NCBI GenBank assembly: GCA_021774625.1
Contig: JAJFIV010000008.1
Span: forward strand, 175,392-239,391
DNA length: 64,000 nucleotides
Origin: Alphaproteobacteria bacterium
GTDB taxonomy: Bacteria > Pseudomonadota > Alphaproteobacteria > Sphingomonadales > JAKSBY01
Direction: 5' to 3'
The notes under the pieces were generated by a model. It did no database searches and was not told the DNA's origin. It saw nothing but the letters and a program-made list of their open reading frames with translations. This document shows, piece after piece, positions 54,692 through 63,266 of the stretch (the first letter of the stretch is position 1; each line of letters starts with the position of its first letter). A program made the translations under genes and the position numbers.

Positions 54692-55231
54692 CTATTGGGA
54701 AAACTGCGTGGCGCCGCGGATCAGGACCGAGCGGACGATGTTGCGGCCCAGCGTCTTATTGGCCATGGTGAGAAACCGGCTGCGCAAACGGTCATAGTCG
54801 ACCACACCGGGCTGGCCGGGTTTGCTGATCCTGGTTTTGGAAATCTCTCGGAGGAACGCATCCTGCAGGCGCGGCAGACGGTCATAAATAAATTTCTGAT
54901 TTTCGCCGCCATCGGTTTCCAGCGACAGGTCCAAAAACATATAGCCCAGCACCTTGCCGTCTTCATCCAGCACAGGCGCCGGAAGGCGGTTTATGTCCAC
55001 GTAAAAAAGTTCTATATTTTCTTCCGCTTCAACCGCTTCGGTTTCCTCCTGTTCCTCCATGGCAGTTTCGTCATCGCCGCCCATGGATGCCAGAAAAAAA
55101 GCGGTACCGCCGCCAATGGCAAGACCCCCGACAAGACCGATGATCAGCAGCAGCTTGCCGCCCAGCTTTTTCTTCGGCTTTTCTTCTTCGCCCTCGCCGT
55201 CTTTTTCGTCTTTTTGATCTTTGTCCGCCAT
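54692..55231 (-). CDS. FliL-like protein (second paralogue)
   Basis: 179 residues. Charged N-terminus (MADKDQKDEKDGEGEEEKPKKKLGG), helix LLLIIGLVGGLAIGGGTAFFLA, and a FliL-type periplasmic region VLGYMFLDLSLETDGGENQKFIYDRLPRLQDAFLREIS...RSRFLTMANKTLGRNIVRSVLI. It is not in the flagellar cluster but between thiL and hppA. It may take part in a non-motor membrane task or be a second stator-associated protein. Shares only general layout with the copy at 38.5 kb. Confidence 0.8.
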   Translation of the reverse strand: MADKDQKDEKDGEGEEEKPKKKLGGKLLLIIGLVGGLAIGGGTAFFLASMGGDDETAMEEQEETEAVEAEENIELFYVDINRLPAPVLDEDGKVLGYMFLDLSLETDGGENQKFIYDRLPRLQDAFLREISKTRISKPGQPGVVDYDRLRSRFLTMANKTLGRNIVRSVLIRGATQFSQ

Positions 55232-55249
55232 GCCGATAACCGCCTGATG

Positions 55250-56206
55250 TTAAAAATGCCGATAGCCCGTGCCGGCCAAATGAACCGGATGGCCATCCAC
55301 ACCAACAACCTTAACCCCCAAATCGGGCGCCATCGTGCCCACTTTGCTGATTCTAGCGCCCAAGTCTTTGGAAAGTGCTAAAATTTCAGCGTGACGTTCT
55401 GGGGCTGCGGTGAAAACCAGTTCATAATCGTCGCCCCCGGCCAGGATATCCTGCCAAAGGGCGGGTTTGGCCGTCACCATCGCCGCCGCTGCGGGGGAAA
55501 GCGGGATATCGGCCTGAGATAAAACGGCCCCCAGGCCCGAGGCGGCGCAAATATGGCCAAGGTCGGCAATCAGGCCGTCCGAAATATCGGCGGCGGTCGT
55601 GGCGAGCCCGCGCAGCGCCTTACCAACAGACAATCGGGGTACCGGAAACCGATAGCGCTCAATCAGGGTGGCATCAGGCGCGATTTCCCCCTGAAGCGCC
55701 TTCAGCCCCAATGCCGCATCGCCAATGGTGCCGGTGACATAGACCTGATCTCGCCTCCCCGCACCCTTGCGGCGCAGCGCCTTTCCTTCGGGAACCGTGC
55801 CGATTGCCGTCAGCGAAAAAACTGCCGCTCCCTCCGTTGCCGTTGTGTCGCCGCCCCAAAGTGCGCAGCCATAGCGGTGTTGATCGCGCCGCAGGCCGGC
55901 AGCGAACGACTTCAGCCACCGTGCATCGGTTTCCCGGGGCAGAGTCAGGCCAAGCAGATACCCGGCCGGGTCCGCGCCCATGGCTGCCAGGTCCGATAAA
56001 TTCACCCGCAATAATTTGGCGGCAATGCGGTCCGGCAACTCCCCTGCCGGAAAATGCACCCCTTCGACCATGACATCTTTTGTCAGAACAGTCTCAACGC
56101 CAGGCGGCGCCTGCCATACTGCCGCATCGTCCGTCAGGCCGAAAGCCGGAGCGCCGTTTGGCGACAAGGGCGTCAGAATTTCACGGATCAGATCAAATTC
56201 GTCCAA
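55250..56206 (-). CDS. thiL: Thiamine-monophosphate kinase
   Basis: 318 residues from TTG at 56206. AIR-synthase-like kinase: DDAAVWQAPPGVETVLTKDVMVEGVHF (metal-binding Asps), KLLRVNLSDLAAMGADP, WGGDTTATEG and AADISDGLIADLGHIC. Phosphorylates thiamine monophosphate to the diphosphate cofactor. Directly after nusB, as in many alphaproteobacteria. Confidence 0.95.
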   Translation of the reverse strand: MDEFDLIREILTPLSPNGAPAFGLTDDAAVWQAPPGVETVLTKDVMVEGVHFPAGELPDRIAAKLLRVNLSDLAAMGADPAGYLLGLTLPRETDARWLKSFAAGLRRDQHRYGCALWGGDTTATEGAAVFSLTAIGTVPEGKALRRKGAGRRDQVYVTGTIGDAALGLKALQGEIAPDATLIERYRFPVPRLSVGKALRGLATTAADISDGLIADLGHICAASGLGAVLSQADIPLSPAAAAMVTAKPALWQDILAGGDDYELVFTAAPERHAEILALSKDLGARISKVGTMAPDLGVKVVGVDGHPVHLAGTGYRHF

Positions 56207-56209
56207 TGG

Positions 56210-56686
56210 CTATGAACCTGTCCGCACCGCGCCGGAAACTTTGTCAAGCAGGCCGTTGACAAAGGCCTTTTCCTGTTTGTTGTAAAAGGCATCGGCAATA
56301 TCGAGATATTCATTGATGATCACTGCATGGGGAACATCAATGCGCGCGGTCAGTTCGTAAATGCCGGCGCGCAGAATGGCGTGCAAAAGCGGGTCGAGAC
56401 GTTCAAGGGTCCAGTCATCGCTCAGGGCTTCATCGATATGGCAATCGATATCGCTGCGGTTTTCCCAGGTGCTTTTGACTATATCGCTGAAAAAGGCGTC
56501 ATCCGCCCGGCCAAAGGTCGCCCCCTCAATTTCGCGCCCGAAGCGGAATTTGCGGAATTCCTCCACTACGGCGTCGCCATCAGGGTTGTCGGATTTGGCA
56601 AGCTGAAACAGGGCCTGCACAGCGCTGAGGCGTGAAACACTGCGCGCTCTGGGCGTTTTATCTGATTTTTCTGCCGGTATTGTCAT
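56210..56686 (-). CDS. nusB: Transcription antitermination factor NusB
   Basis: 158 residues. RSVSRLSAVQALFQL at the N-terminus and LLHAILRAGIYELTARIDVPHAVIINEYLDIADAFYNKQEKAFVNGLLDKV at the C-terminus are the family blocks. Binds boxA RNA in rRNA transcription. In a minus-strand run nrdR-ribD-ribE-ribB-ribH-nusB-thiL, the usual alphaproteobacterial order. Confidence 0.95.
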   Translation of the reverse strand: MTIPAEKSDKTPRARSVSRLSAVQALFQLAKSDNPDGDAVVEEFRKFRFGREIEGATFGRADDAFFSDIVKSTWENRSDIDCHIDEALSDDWTLERLDPLLHAILRAGIYELTARIDVPHAVIINEYLDIADAFYNKQEKAFVNGLLDKVSGAVRTGS

Positions 56687-56687
56687 G

Positions 56688-57137
56688 TCATTTCAATCCG
56701 AACTGACGCTTCACTTCTATCATCCTGAGACAGGCATTCGCCACGTCCCGTCCTTTGTTCTTTTTACCGACCGCCGCCCGCACCCAGGCCTGATCGCGGT
56801 TTTCCACCGTGATAATGCCATAGCCGATTGCGAGATTCTTTTGCAGCGCCAAATCCTGAAGGCCTCTGGCGCTTTCGCTACAGACATAATCATAATGGCT
56901 GGTTTCGCCGCGGATGACACAGCCGAGGGCGATGTAACCATCATGGGAATCGTTGGCTGCGGCTTGTGCGGCAAAATTGATCGCGGCAGGAATTTCAAAA
57001 GCGCCGGGAACGGCGACGCGCTCATAAACCGCCCCTGCGGCGTCCAGCGCCGCCACGGCGCCCCTGGCCAGTTCATCGGCAATGTCCTGATAAAACCGGG
57101 CTTCGATAATGAGAATTTTCACGGGCCGGTCCGTCAT
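56688..57137 (-). CDS. ribH: 6,7-dimethyl-8-ribityllumazine synthase
   Basis: 149 residues. ARFYQDIADELARGAVAALDAAG, PGAFEIPAAI, CVIRGETSHYDYVCSESARGLQDLAL and ENRDQAW are the active-site blocks; the catalytic His is in SHYDYV. Condenses the RibB product with the pyrimidine to lumazine. Overlaps ribB by 4 bp. Confidence 0.96.
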   Translation of the reverse strand: MTDRPVKILIIEARFYQDIADELARGAVAALDAAGAVYERVAVPGAFEIPAAINFAAQAAANDSHDGYIALGCVIRGETSHYDYVCSESARGLQDLALQKNLAIGYGIITVENRDQAWVRAAVGKKNKGRDVANACLRMIEVKRQFGLK

Positions 57138-58267
57138 GATGATTTTCCGTCGGGAATTGGTCGCTGGCCGGATATGGTCATGCCATAGCCTTCCAGGCCA
57201 ATCACTGTCTGTTTGGTATTGGACAACAGAATCATATCACGAATGCCCAGATCGTAAAGAATTTGCGCGCCGATGCCATATTCCCGAACCAGTTGCGATT
57301 CACTTGGTTTGGCGGCGGGTTTTTCCTGCTTGCCAAATTTTTGCGCCATCAGCCGGGTCAGCATGTTCGGGCTCGAATCGAGAATGATCAGAACAACTCC
57401 GGTCCCCTCCTCGCCGATAATATCCATGGCGCGGTAAAGCTGGCCGGTTCGGGAAGTGGCTTCCTCAAGAATATCATCGAACATATTCAACACATGGACC
57501 CGCACCAGAACAGGCGACACATTTTCGATATTGCCTTTCACCAAAACGATATGTTCCGCATAATCCGCTTTATTATTATAGACCTTGATCTGCCAGTCAC
57601 CGCCGTGGATGCTTTCAAACCGTTCTGTGCTGACGCATTCCACCAGGTGATCGTGACGGCGGCGATAGGCAATCAGATCGCGGATGGCCGCCACTTTCAA
57701 TCCATGGAACTGGGCAAAGGCGATCAGATCCGGCAGCCGCGCCATGGTGCCGTCATCATTCATTACTTCGCAGATCACGCCCGCCGGATTAAGCCCGGCA
57801 AGCCGCGCGATATCAACCGCGGATTCCGTATGACCGGCGCGGGCCAGAACCCCGCCGTCACGGGCAATCAGCGGAAAGACATGGCCGGGGGTGGCCAGAT
57901 CGTCGCGGCCCCTGGAATGATCGATGGCGACGGCGACCGTCCGCGCCCGGTCCGCCGCTGAAATTCCGGTGGTGATGCCGTCCCGCGCTTCAATGGAAAC
58001 GGTGAAGGCGGTCTGATGACGGCTTTGATTTTCCTTGCTCATCAGCGTCAGGCCAAGCTCTTCCACCCGCTCCGAGGTCAGGGCCAGGCAAATCAGGCCG
58101 CGGCCGTATTTCGCCATGAAATTGATGGCGTCCGGCGTCGCCATCTGCGCCGGAATGACCAGATCGCCCTCATTCTCCCGGTCTTCGTCATCAATCAGAA
58201 TAAACATCCGCCCGTTGCGGGCGTCTTCGATGATCTCTTCAATAGAGGAAAGAAATTCCGCTGACAT
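57134..58267 (-). CDS. ribB: 3,4-dihydroxy-2-butanone 4-phosphate synthase fused to a degenerate GTP cyclohydrolase II domain
   Basis: 377 residues. N-terminal Rib[18 protein letters not shown] (25-41), [28 protein letters not shown] and NDDGTMAR intact. The C-terminal half has the RibA fold, but the zinc ligands (H-S-E-C-x-T-G-D...R-C-D-C-G) read [18 protein letters not shown], with no cysteine left, and the GTP/Arg motif R-Q-E-G-R-G-I-G-L is replaced by [13 protein letters not shown]. RibA activity is thus not expected; another ribA should exist. The C-terminal part may be kept for structure. Confidence 0.92.
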   Translation of the reverse strand: MSAEFLSSIEEIIEDARNGRMFILIDDEDRENEGDLVIPAQMATPDAINFMAKYGRGLICLALTSERVEELGLTLMSKENQSRHQTAFTVSIEARDGITTGISAADRARTVAVAIDHSRGRDDLATPGHVFPLIARDGGVLARAGHTESAVDIARLAGLNPAGVICEVMNDDGTMARLPDLIAFAQFHGLKVAAIRDLIAYRRRHDHLVECVSTERFESIHGGDWQIKVYNNKADYAEHIVLVKGNIENVSPVLVRVHVLNMFDDILEEATSRTGQLYRAMDIIGEEGTGVVLIILDSSPNMLTRLMAQKFGKQEKPAAKPSESQLVREYGIGAQILYDLGIRDMILLSNTKQTVIGLEGYGMTISGQRPIPDGKSS

Positions 58268-58268
58268 A

Positions 58269-58862
58269 TCAGCTCCTTAAACGGTCGATATAGCGGGAAA
58301 GAATATCAACCTCCACATTCACTTGATCGCCGGGCCTTGCATCGCAAAAGGCGGTCAACTGCAAAGTATGCGGGATGATATTGACCGTAAACAGGCTTTC
58401 AGCCGCTTCATCCCGGATGTCATTGACGGTCAGCGATACGCCGTTCAGGCAGATGCTGCCCTTCACGGCCACATAGCGGGCCAGTCTTTCCGGAATGCCG
58501 AAGGTAAATCTGTGGGAATCACCCTCCGGAATGATCTCTTCAATAACCACGACACCATCAACATGCCCGCTGACGATATGTCCGCCCAGCTCCTCTCCCA
58601 CCTTCAGGGACTTTTCAAGATTGATCCGTGTCCCCACCTGCCAATCGCCGATATTGGTGCAGGCAAGGCTTTCGGCGGAAACATCCGCCGCGAATCCGCC
58701 GTTATGTTTCGCAACCACCGTCAGGCAAACCCCCGAACAGGCGATGGATGCCCCAATGGCCGTCGCCGCCAAATCCATATCGGTTTCTATGGTCAGCCGC
58801 AGATCGCCCCGCTTCTCCAGCGAGGCAACGCGGCCGGTATGGGTAACAATACCAGTAAACAT
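58269..58862 (-). CDS. ribE: Riboflavin synthase (alpha chain)
   Basis: 197 residues with two lumazine-binding repeats: [21 protein letters not shown]...CSGVCLTV and [17 protein letters not shown]...[13 protein letters not shown]. Dismutates two lumazines to riboflavin. Directly followed by the ribB fusion gene on the minus strand. Confidence 0.96.
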   Translation of the reverse strand: MFTGIVTHTGRVASLEKRGDLRLTIETDMDLAATAIGASIACSGVCLTVVAKHNGGFAADVSAESLACTNIGDWQVGTRINLEKSLKVGEELGGHIVSGHVDGVVVIEEIIPEGDSHRFTFGIPERLARYVAVKGSICLNGVSLTVNDIRDEAAESLFTVNIIPHTLQLTAFCDARPGDQVNVEVDILSRYIDRLRS

Positions 58863-58871
58863 GGGGCCTTC

Positions 58872-59975
58872 TTAGTCCAAGCGTTCGTAGGTTTCCAGCA
58901 CATCTTCATCCAGCGGCAAAATATTGCGCCGTCTGAAGCGCGGACTTTGCGTCAGACTTTTAATGTCGAGGCTGTCTGTGACACTTTTCCCGTCGCCGCC
59001 AATCAGGCTCGCGGAGCGGAACCAGGCGATGCGGTCGGCAAGACCGGCTTTCAGGAAACTGGTGTGAACCTTGCCGCCGCCTTCCACCAGAAGCCGTGTC
59101 AGCCCCTTGTCTGCCAGGATTTTCATCACCGCGGGCAGATCATCCAGATCCGGCACCCGGATTGGCTCTATCCCGTTTTCGTTGATTTTTCCGAGGTTCT
59201 TATCCGTTTCGGTCACGATCCATAAAGGGATACGGCCCGCCGTCCGGGCAAGTTTCGAATCGAGTGGAAGCCGTAATTTTCGGTCAAGCACAATGCGGAT
59301 GGGAGACCGGTCTGCAAGCCCGTCCAGCCGGCAATCAAGGGCCGGGTCGTCCGCCAGAACCGTGCCGATGCCAATCAGGATGGCGTCCGTTTCCGCCCGC
59401 ATCAGATGCCCCCGGCGGCGCGCCGCCTCACCGGTTATCCACTGACTTTCCCCGCTTGCCGTCGCTATCCTGCCGTCAAGAGAAGTGGCAAATTTCAAGG
59501 TGACAAGGGGGCGGCCTTTTTCCATACGGGAAAAGAAGCCGGCATTCAGCGCCCGCGCCTCTTCTTCGAGAATGCCTACCGTGACATCACACCCCGCCGC
59601 TTTCAATCTGGCAAGGCCTGCGCCATCCACCCGCGGGTCCGGGTCATCCGCCGCAACGACCACCCGTGAAATGCCCGCGCCAATCAAGGCGTCTGCGCAG
59701 GGTGCTGTTTTCCCGTGATGGGAACAGGGTTCCAGGGTGACATAGGCCGCCGCCCCCTTCGCCCTGTCACCGGCCATACTCAAAGCAACAGTTTCCGCAT
59801 GAGGACGCCCGCCGGGCTGCGTCCAGCCCCGGCCCACAATGATTCCCTCTTTTACGATGAGACAGCCCACAGCCGGATTCGGGAAAACGCGGCCTAAACC
59901 ACGGCGGGCCAGGGTCAGCGCGGCGCGCATCCAGACATGATCCTGGCCGGGTTCACTGGTTGTCTTCGCTGTCAC
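58872..59975 (-). CDS. ribD: Bifunctional pyrimidine deaminase/reductase RibD
   Basis: 367 residues from GTG at 59975, overlapping nrdR by 23 bp. Deaminase zinc site HAETVAL and [11 protein letters not shown]; reductase domain [25 protein letters not shown] and [11 protein letters not shown]. Two steps of riboflavin synthesis in one chain. Confidence 0.95.
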   Translation of the reverse strand: MTAKTTSEPGQDHVWMRAALTLARRGLGRVFPNPAVGCLIVKEGIIVGRGWTQPGGRPHAETVALSMAGDRAKGAAAYVTLEPCSHHGKTAPCADALIGAGISRVVVAADDPDPRVDGAGLARLKAAGCDVTVGILEEEARALNAGFFSRMEKGRPLVTLKFATSLDGRIATASGESQWITGEAARRRGHLMRAETDAILIGIGTVLADDPALDCRLDGLADRSPIRIVLDRKLRLPLDSKLARTAGRIPLWIVTETDKNLGKINENGIEPIRVPDLDDLPAVMKILADKGLTRLLVEGGGKVHTSFLKAGLADRIAWFRSASLIGGDGKSVTDSLDIKSLTQSPRFRRRNILPLDEDVLETYERLD

Positions 59976-60417
59976 TCAATTTGCCTACAAAGGCTTCGAA
60001 ATCCGCCGCTTCCCGGAAATTTTTATAGACCGAGGCAAAGCGCACATAGGCCACCTGATCCAGATTGGAAAGAGCGTCCATCACGATCTTGCCGACGGTT
60101 TCCGAAGGGATTTCCGATTCGCCGAGGCTTTCCAATTGGCGGACAATGCCGTTGATCATACGTTCCACCCGTTCCGGCTCCACCGGCCGTTTGCGCAGGG
60201 CAATATTGATGGATCGCTCCAGTTTATCGCGGTCGAAAATGGTCCGCCGGTTATTTTTCTTTAAAATTGTCAGTTCGCGTAACTGCACCCGCTCGAAGGT
60301 GGTGAACCGGGCGCCGCAGGAGGCGCAGAAGCGGCGGCGGCGGATGGCGGAACGGTCCTCGGTCGGCCGCGAGTCCTTCACCTGGGTATCCTCGTTACTG
60401 CAAAACGGACAACGCAT
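59953..60417 (-). CDS. nrdR: Transcriptional repressor NrdR
   Basis: 154 residues from ATG at 60417 (frame runs to 60441). Zinc ribbon [17 protein letters not shown] and [15 protein letters not shown], then the ATP-cone [37 protein letters not shown]. Controls ribonucleotide reductase genes by (d)ATP. Upstream lies a short palindrome. Confidence 0.95.
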   Translation of the reverse strand: MRCPFCSNEDTQVKDSRPTEDRSAIRRRRFCASCGARFTTFERVQLRELTILKKNNRRTIFDRDKLERSINIALRKRPVEPERVERMINGIVRQLESLGESEIPSETVGKIVMDALSNLDQVAYVRFASVYKNFREAADFEAFVGKLSDSEDNQ

Positions 60418-60441
60418 GACTTCCCCTATAGACCCCGTCAT

Positions 60442-60457
60442 TCCCGCGAAGGCGGGA
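60442..60457. repeat. Short REP-like palindrome
   Basis: TCCCGC-GAAG-GCGGGA, flanked by GTCAT, corresponds to a widespread proteobacterial repeat (CGTCATTCCCGCGAAGGCGGGA). Lies in the 130-bp gap between nrdR and glyA. Only one copy seen here. Confidence 0.5.
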
Positions 60458-60547
60458 CTATGTGACCAATTTTTTTCTGCGCAAAATGCACTCCCGTCTT
60501 GGTGGAAGCGACGCCGTTATCTTTTAGCAAACTTCAAATTCATTCGG

Positions 60548-61858
60548 CTAGTCCAAATCCGGATAAATCGGAAACCGGGCGCATAATGCTTCCACTTTCT
60601 GCCTGACGGCCTGCTCCGCCGCGCTGTTATCGCCGGGATTCGCGACAAGACCATCGAGAACTTCTGTGATCCAGTCGCCAATCTGCTGAAATTCGGCCAC
60701 GCCAAAGCCGCGGGTCGTCCCCGCCGGCGTACCGAGCCGGATACCGGATGTAATAAACGGTTTTTCCGGATCGAACGGCACCCCATTTTTATTGCAGGTG
60801 ATATGCGCCCGTTCCAGTGCCTCGTCCGCGGCTTTGCCGGTCAGGCCCTTGGGACGCAAATCCACCAGAAGCACATGGGTGTCCGTCCCGCCGGAAACCA
60901 CATCAAAGCCGTTCTTCAGCATGTTTTCCGACAGCGCCCTGGCATTTTCCGCAACCGCGCGGGCATAAAATTTAAAAGACGGCTGCAAGGCTTCACCAAA
61001 AGCCACGGCCTTGGCCGCAATCACATGCATCAACGGTCCGCCTTGCAATCCCGGAAACACGGCGGAATTAATCTTCTTGGCGATAGCTTCGTCGTTGGTC
61101 AGAACCATTCCGCCGCGCGGTCCGCGCAACGTCTTGTGGGTTGTCGTCGTCACCACATGGGCATGGGGCAGCGGAGACGGATGTACCCCGCCCGCAACAA
61201 GACCGGCGAAATGCGCCATATCCACCAGAAAATATGCGCCAACCGCGTCGGCAATTTCCCGGAACCGGGCAAAATCAATAAAGCGCGGATAGGCGGAGCC
61301 GCCAGCAATGATCATTTTCGGTTTGTGTTCCTTCGCCAGGGCCTCGACCTCGGAAAAATCGATCCGGCTGTCTTCCCGGCCAACGCCATATTGCACCGCA
61401 TTGAACCACTTGCCGGACTGGGCGGGCGGCGCGCCATGGGTCAGATGGCCGCCGGCCGCAAGCGACATGCCCATAATGGTATCGCCGGGCTGCAAGAGCG
61501 CCATCATGACGGCGCCATTGGCCTGAGCGCCGGAATGGGGCTGGACATTGGCGAAGGCGCAGCCGAAGAGTTTTTTCGCCCGTTCAATCGCCAGGGTCTC
61601 GACCACATCGACATGCTCACAGCCCTGATAATAGCGGCGGCCGGGATAGCCTTCGGCATATTTATTGGTCAGGACAGTGCCCTGGGCTTCGAGGACCGCT
61701 TGGCTGACGATATTTTCGGACGCGATAAGCTCGATCTGGCTCTGCTGACGGCGCAATTCACCCATCACGGCCTTTTTGACATCCGGATCACTGTCGGCGA
61801 GCCCGCTGCCGAAAAACTGATCCGTCACCGACAAGGACTGTTCTGCTTCACTATCCAT
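60548..61858 (-). CDS. glyA: Serine hydroxymethyltransferase
   Basis: 436 residues. PLP lysine in [48 protein letters not shown] at the front. Makes glycine and methylene-tetrahydrofolate from serine. Follows rpiB by 18 bp. Confidence 0.97.
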   Translation of the reverse strand: MDSEAEQSLSVTDQFFGSGLADSDPDVKKAVMGELRRQQSQIELIASENIVSQAVLEAQGTVLTNKYAEGYPGRRYYQGCEHVDVVETLAIERAKKLFGCAFANVQPHSGAQANGAVMMALLQPGDTIMGMSLAAGGHLTHGAPPAQSGKWFNAVQYGVGREDSRIDFSEVEALAKEHKPKMIIAGGSAYPRFIDFARFREIADAVGAYFLVDMAHFAGLVAGGVHPSPLPHAHVVTTTTHKTLRGPRGGMVLTNDEAIAKKINSAVFPGLQGGPLMHVIAAKAVAFGEALQPSFKFYARAVAENARALSENMLKNGFDVVSGGTDTHVLLVDLRPKGLTGKAADEALERAHITCNKNGVPFDPEKPFITSGIRLGTPAGTTRGFGVAEFQQIGDWITEVLDGLVANPGDNSAAEQAVRQKVEALCARFPIYPDLD

Positions 61859-61876
61859 AATTGATTAGCCTCTTAA

Positions 61877-62326
61877 CTACCCGGCGCGCATCCGGTTTAT
61901 TTTCTCGATTCTGGCGGCATGATGCCCCCCCTCAAATTCTGTCGTCAAAAATGCGTCCAGACAGTCCTTCGCAGCTTCCAGCCCGATGATGCGGGACCCT
62001 AAAACCAGCACATTTGCATCATTATGCTGCCGCGACAGTCTTGCCATGGTCGCATTACAACAGAGCGCGGCTCTGACACCCGGGTGGCGGTTTGCGGCAA
62101 TACTGATTCCGATACCGGTGCCGCAAATCAGAACGCCCCGGGTCACTTTATCCGCGTCAATCGCCTCCGCCATCGCATGGGCAAAGTCCGGGTAATCAAC
62201 CGACGCCGGACCGTTGGCGCCCAAATCAAGGACATTGATCGACAATTCCATCAGCCTTTCCTTCAGACTGTCCTTTAAATCAATGCCGGCGTGATCGCTG
62301 GCTATCGCAATCATATGGTCGGACAT
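61877..62326 (-). CDS. rpiB: Ribose-5-phosphate isomerase B
   Basis: 149 residues. ASDHAGIDLKDSLKE, DYPDFAHAMAEAI and ILICGTGIGISIAANRHPGVRAALC with the catalytic Cys, then RQHNDANVLVLGSRIIG. Interconverts ribose-5-P and ribulose-5-P. Divergent from the mucR-like gene. Confidence 0.95.
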   Translation of the reverse strand: MSDHMIAIASDHAGIDLKDSLKERLMELSINVLDLGANGPASVDYPDFAHAMAEAIDADKVTRGVLICGTGIGISIAANRHPGVRAALCCNATMARLSRQHNDANVLVLGSRIIGLEAAKDCLDAFLTTEFEGGHHAARIEKINRMRAG

Positions 62327-62640
62327 AAGGAAAGCACCTCGAAATTAAGCCTCGGAGAAGGCAGATCTCACAATTGCCGCTCTCTTATCATATATTTTAA
62401 GGATAGGCTATGGCAGCACAAGACCGTGACTGCATATTTCAAAGAAAGTAAAATGAGCAGTGCACCTGCAACAACTTATTCCATTTTACATAGAATTAAC
62501 ACGATACCGGGTTGGTATAGTTGTGATATTGCAATAACATTAACCATATAAGCATAAAAAAATTTACTTTTTCTTGAAATCATATTTAACACCTGCAATA
62601 AACCCATCTTACACATGGTCTATTTACGCGGGGGGACTTC
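62327..62640. other. AT-rich divergent region of rpiB and mucR-like gene
   Basis: 314 bp with no credible gene. It is much richer in A+T than its surroundings, with isolated motifs TTAACCAT (about 62537) and TTTAACA that recall CtrA half-sites, none of them a full TTAA-N7-TTAA. Since Ros/MucR proteins bind AT-rich DNA, self-regulation is likely. Confidence 0.5.
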
Positions 62641-63072
62641 ATGACACAAGAAAACAATCATTCCTCAAGAGAATGGATTCTTCAATTAGCGGCCGATATC
62701 GTTTCTTCATATGTTGCAAATAACTCGGTGCCAACCAATTCCCTGCCCGACTTAATTGCCGCCGTTTATACGACGATGGCGTCACTTGCCGAGGGCAGTG
62801 AAGTTCATGGCAAACCGCTCAATCCGGCGGTTCCGATAAAAAAATCAATCACCGACGATTATATTATCTGTCTTGAAGACGGCAAAAAACTGAAAATGCT
62901 CAAGCGCTATCTCAGGTCGCAATATAATCTGACACCGGAGGAATACCGCGCCAAATGGGGCCTGCCGCCGGACTATCCGATGGTTGCGCCCAATTATGCG
63001 GCAAGACGGTCGGAATTCGCAAAGCAGATCGGTCTTGGAAAAACCTCCGGCAAACGAAAAGCCAGAAAATAG
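62641..63072 (+). CDS. mucR: MucR/Ros family transcriptional regulator lacking zinc ligands
   Basis: 143 residues. The MucR fold is clear: DLIAAVYTTMASL, DYIICLEDGKKLKMLKRYLRSQYNLTPEEYRAKWGLPPDYPMVAPNYAARRSEFAKQIGLG (in parts). In Ros the four zinc ligands are Cys, Cys, His, His; here they are Cys77, Asp80, Tyr90 and Gln94 (next Tyr95), so three of four are replaced. Zinc-free members of this family are known to fold and bind DNA. A global regulator of envelope and motility genes in alphaproteobacteria. Confidence 0.88.
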   Translation: MTQENNHSSREWILQLAADIVSSYVANNSVPTNSLPDLIAAVYTTMASLAEGSEVHGKPLNPAVPIKKSITDDYIICLEDGKKLKMLKRYLRSQYNLTPEEYRAKWGLPPDYPMVAPNYAARRSEFAKQIGLGKTSGKRKARK

Positions 63073-63255
63073 TTACGGCTGTTCCTTGCGCAGGACATAT
63101 TCCAGCTTTTGAACGGCGAGTCGGGTCAGGTCGTGCCTTGCGGCATTAGCGGGGCCGGTGATGGAAACTTCTTTGCCGCTGGCGGGATCGACGGCGGAAA
63201 CCTTCATGGAATTTCCGATCTGCCGGAATTCAATCAGATAGCCTTCACCGGCCAT
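63073..63255 (-). CDS. Small DUF6898-like protein
   Basis: 60 residues: [57 protein letters not shown]. Recognised as the short protein (DUF6898) that lies after hemA in alphaproteobacteria and is sometimes mislabelled serine hydroxymethyltransferase. Cytoplasmic, role unknown. Its stop abuts the mucR-like stop, and it is 11 bp after hemA. Confidence 0.8.
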   Translation of the reverse strand: MAGEGYLIEFRQIGNSMKVSAVDPASGKEVSITGPANAARHDLTRLAVQKLEYVLRKEQP

Positions 63256-63266
63256 ATTGCATCCAA

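Noticed and set aside
60803-61864. 353-codon plus-strand frame
   Set aside because: Antisense to glyA.
62291-62551. 86-codon frame in the mucR upstream region
   Set aside because: Starts inside rpiB, no SD, composition of AT-rich non-coding DNA.
62530-62595. CtrA binding sites
   Set aside because: Only half-sites (TTAACCAT, TTTAACA); no TTAA-N7-TTAA.
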